From Alphaproteobacteria bacterium MarineAlpha3_Bin4 (lineage in GTDB: Bacteria > Pseudomonadota > Alphaproteobacteria > Rhodospirillales > Casp-alpha2), in contig PTLJ01000084.1 of NCBI GenBank assembly GCA_002938045.1, positions 1 to 6,955 on the forward strand: DNA of 6,955 nt, written 5' to 3'. Below, in pieces: positions 5,787-6,955 of the stretch. Made by a program: the position numbers and the translations under genes. The notes under the pieces are model-generated. The model had not been told where the DNA came from, did not search any database, and was given only the letters and a program-made list of their open reading frames with translations. Numbering within the stretch: the stretch's first letter is position 1; each line of letters starts with the position of its first letter.

Positions 5787-6656
5787 ATGACGCCGCGTTT
5801 TCTGGTTATCGACGGCTACACCAAAGCGGCTCGCGACGAACTCGTCTCTGCAGGCGCAACCATGGCCTGCGATCAGTATTCAGCGATGCTGAAGAATACC
5901 TTTCCGGCGGCTGAGTGCGATATCCTTTTTCCGAGCGATCCCGGCGCCGAGTTGCCGACCGGAACCGGGCTCGCCGGCTACGACGGCATCGCCTGGACCG
6001 GCTGTAGCCTGACCGTATTCGACGACACGCCCGAGGTGACGAGCCAGATTGCCCTCGCGCAGGCTGCGTTCGAGGCCGGTATCCCCGGTTTTGGCAGTTG
6101 CTGGGCGGCGCAGATTGCGGTCGTCGCCGCTGGCGGCATGTGCCAGGCCAATCCCAATGGCCGCGAAATGGGAATCGCGCGCAAGATAAAATTGACGCTG
6201 GAGGGCCGCGGCCATCCGCTTTACGAGGGCAAGAAAAGCGTATTTGACGCCTTTATCAGCCACGTCGACGAGATCACCCACATCCCGACCGGATCCGTGG
6301 TGCTGTCGGGCAACAACTTCACCCGCGTGCAGTCAGTCTCCGTCAGTTACAAGGATGGGGTCTTCTGGGGTCTGCAGTACCATCCCGAGTACGATCTTCA
6401 TGAAATGGCGCGGCTGGCCTGGTGTCGGATCGACAAGCTGCAGAGCCTTGGCTTTTTCACCGACCGTCAGGCCGGCGAGAATTATGTCGATCTGCTGGAG
6501 ACCCTGCACGCCAACCCCGAGCGCTCGGACCTGGCCTGGATGCTGGGCATCGATGACGATGTCCTCAATGAGGATGTTCGCCGGATTGAAGTTCGTAACT
6601 GGATTGAACGATTGGTGATCCCGACGATGTTAGCAAAACTGCGAGGTAATGCATGA
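5787..6656 (+). CDS. Class-I glutamine amidotransferase domain protein (GMP-synthase-GATase-like)
   Basis: From ATG 5787 a 289-residue protein with a GATase class-I fold. GYDGIAWTG (about 65-73) leads into the oxyanion region CSLTVFDD. GFGSCWAAQ (101-109) is the nucleophile elbow with Cys105. SHVDEITHIPTGSVVL (from about 158) is the usual strand pair, and WGLQYHPEYD carries His199 and Glu201, completing the Cys-His-Glu triad. The family hydrolyses glutamine to release ammonia, or acts on gamma-glutamyl amides. The second Gly of the usual G-x-C-x-G elbow is Ala. No ATP-pyrophosphatase domain follows, so this is not GMP synthase; instead there is a helical C-terminal extension of about 65 residues ending near IERLVIPTMLAKL. 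ATG 5787 aligns with the start of the downstream paralogue. An in-frame TTG at 5751 has AGGAA six bases upstream and would add 12 residues, so it remains possible. The stop overlaps the next ATG (ATGA). Substrate unknown. Confidence 0.85.
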   Translation: MTPRFLVIDGYTKAARDELVSAGATMACDQYSAMLKNTFPAAECDILFPSDPGAELPTGTGLAGYDGIAWTGCSLTVFDDTPEVTSQIALAQAAFEAGIPGFGSCWAAQIAVVAAGGMCQANPNGREMGIARKIKLTLEGRGHPLYEGKKSVFDAFISHVDEITHIPTGSVVLSGNNFTRVQSVSVSYKDGVFWGLQYHPEYDLHEMARLAWCRIDKLQSLGFFTDRQAGENYVDLLETLHANPERSDLAWMLGIDDDVLNEDVRRIEVRNWIERLVIPTMLAKLRGNA

Positions 6657-6955
6657 GTTCTGCGACGCCGAGGATACTTGTCGCCGAAGGGAACCCGAAG
6701 GAACGCTGCGAGATGTTGATTGCCGGTGGCCTCTCCAGCGGTGCGGAGATCTATCGCGATGCGCTGAAATTTCTCTATCCCGACGCCAAGATAGAAATTG
6801 TTTATGCCGCCGACGCCAATGGGTTACTTCCGGCAGGGGCGGAGCTCGCTGGCTATGACGGCGTTGTGCTCGGCGGTTCCGGGCTTAACATTCCGGGCGG
6901 CGAGGATGACCCGCGCGTCCAGCGCCAGATCCAGTTCGCCCGTAAAGTATTTGAA
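6653..6955 (+). CDS. Second GATase-like paralogue, N-terminal part (cut by window end)
   Basis: ATG 6653 overlaps the stop of the preceding gene as ATGA, and the frame is open to the last base, giving 101 residues of an incomplete protein. It aligns without difficulty to the start of the upstream GATase: TPRILVAEG against TPRFLVIDG, LPAGAELAGYDGVV against LPTGTGLAGYDGIA, then a Gly-rich GGSGLNIPGG at the oxyanion region and QIQFARKVFE. By eye roughly a third of positions are identical, so the pair is an old duplication. The nucleophile cysteine would fall just beyond the window, so activity cannot be judged. Overlap implies coupled translation and suggests that the two products act together, perhaps as a heteromer or on related substrates. 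Start chosen from the overlap and alignment. Confidence 0.8.
   Translation, partial: MSSATPRILVAEGNPKERCEMLIAGGLSSGAEIYRDALKFLYPDAKIEIVYAADANGLLPAGAELAGYDGVVLGGSGLNIPGGEDDPRVQRQIQFARKVFE

Overview
The window looks like chromosomal DNA of an alphaproteobacterium, probably Rhodospirillales-like. The evidence is the GC-rich coding sequence, the yfgM-bamB-der gene order, an alphaproteobacterial-style Der (NKCE in its first GTPase domain, KGKNPY near the C-terminus) and BamB (PLPGERISV after the lipid cysteine), and an exact match to the CtrA box, a regulator motif of this class. No rRNA, tRNA, insertion sequence, CRISPR or phage gene is visible.

Layout. (1) Positions 1-801, plus strand: the tail of a tightly packed operon. 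It holds the C-terminus of an FAD/NAD(P) oxidoreductase, a MoaD/ThiS-type sulfur carrier and a small unrecognised protein. A flavin subunit next to a dedicated MoaD resembles bacterial tungsten-dependent aldehyde:ferredoxin oxidoreductase (AOR) operons, but the catalytic subunit would lie outside the window, so this is inference. (2) Positions 915-4375, minus strand: yfgM-like, bamB and der. This is the conserved cluster joining outer-membrane protein assembly (YfgM-like membrane TPR protein, BamB lipoprotein) with ribosome biogenesis (Der). It converges on the first operon across 113 bp. (3) Positions 4526-5077, minus strand: a cytosolic thioredoxin-fold protein with a CNHC motif, separated from the yfgM operon by about 150 bp containing two strong hairpins. 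(4) Positions 5078-5271: a divergent intergenic region with the CtrA-type site. (5) Positions 5272-5585, plus strand: a small Cys-rich lipoprotein whose reading frame is broken at a run of seven G's; an eighth G would restore a 104-residue protein. (6) Positions 5787-6955, plus strand: two tandem class-I glutamine-amidotransferase-like genes overlapping by ATGA, the second cut off by the window end.

Most of the window is ordinary housekeeping DNA. The parts most worth a second look are the poly-G frameshifted lipoprotein near a CtrA site, the coupled pair of divergent GATase paralogues of unknown substrate, and the MoaD with an extra Arg after its Gly-Gly followed by an unrecognised small protein.
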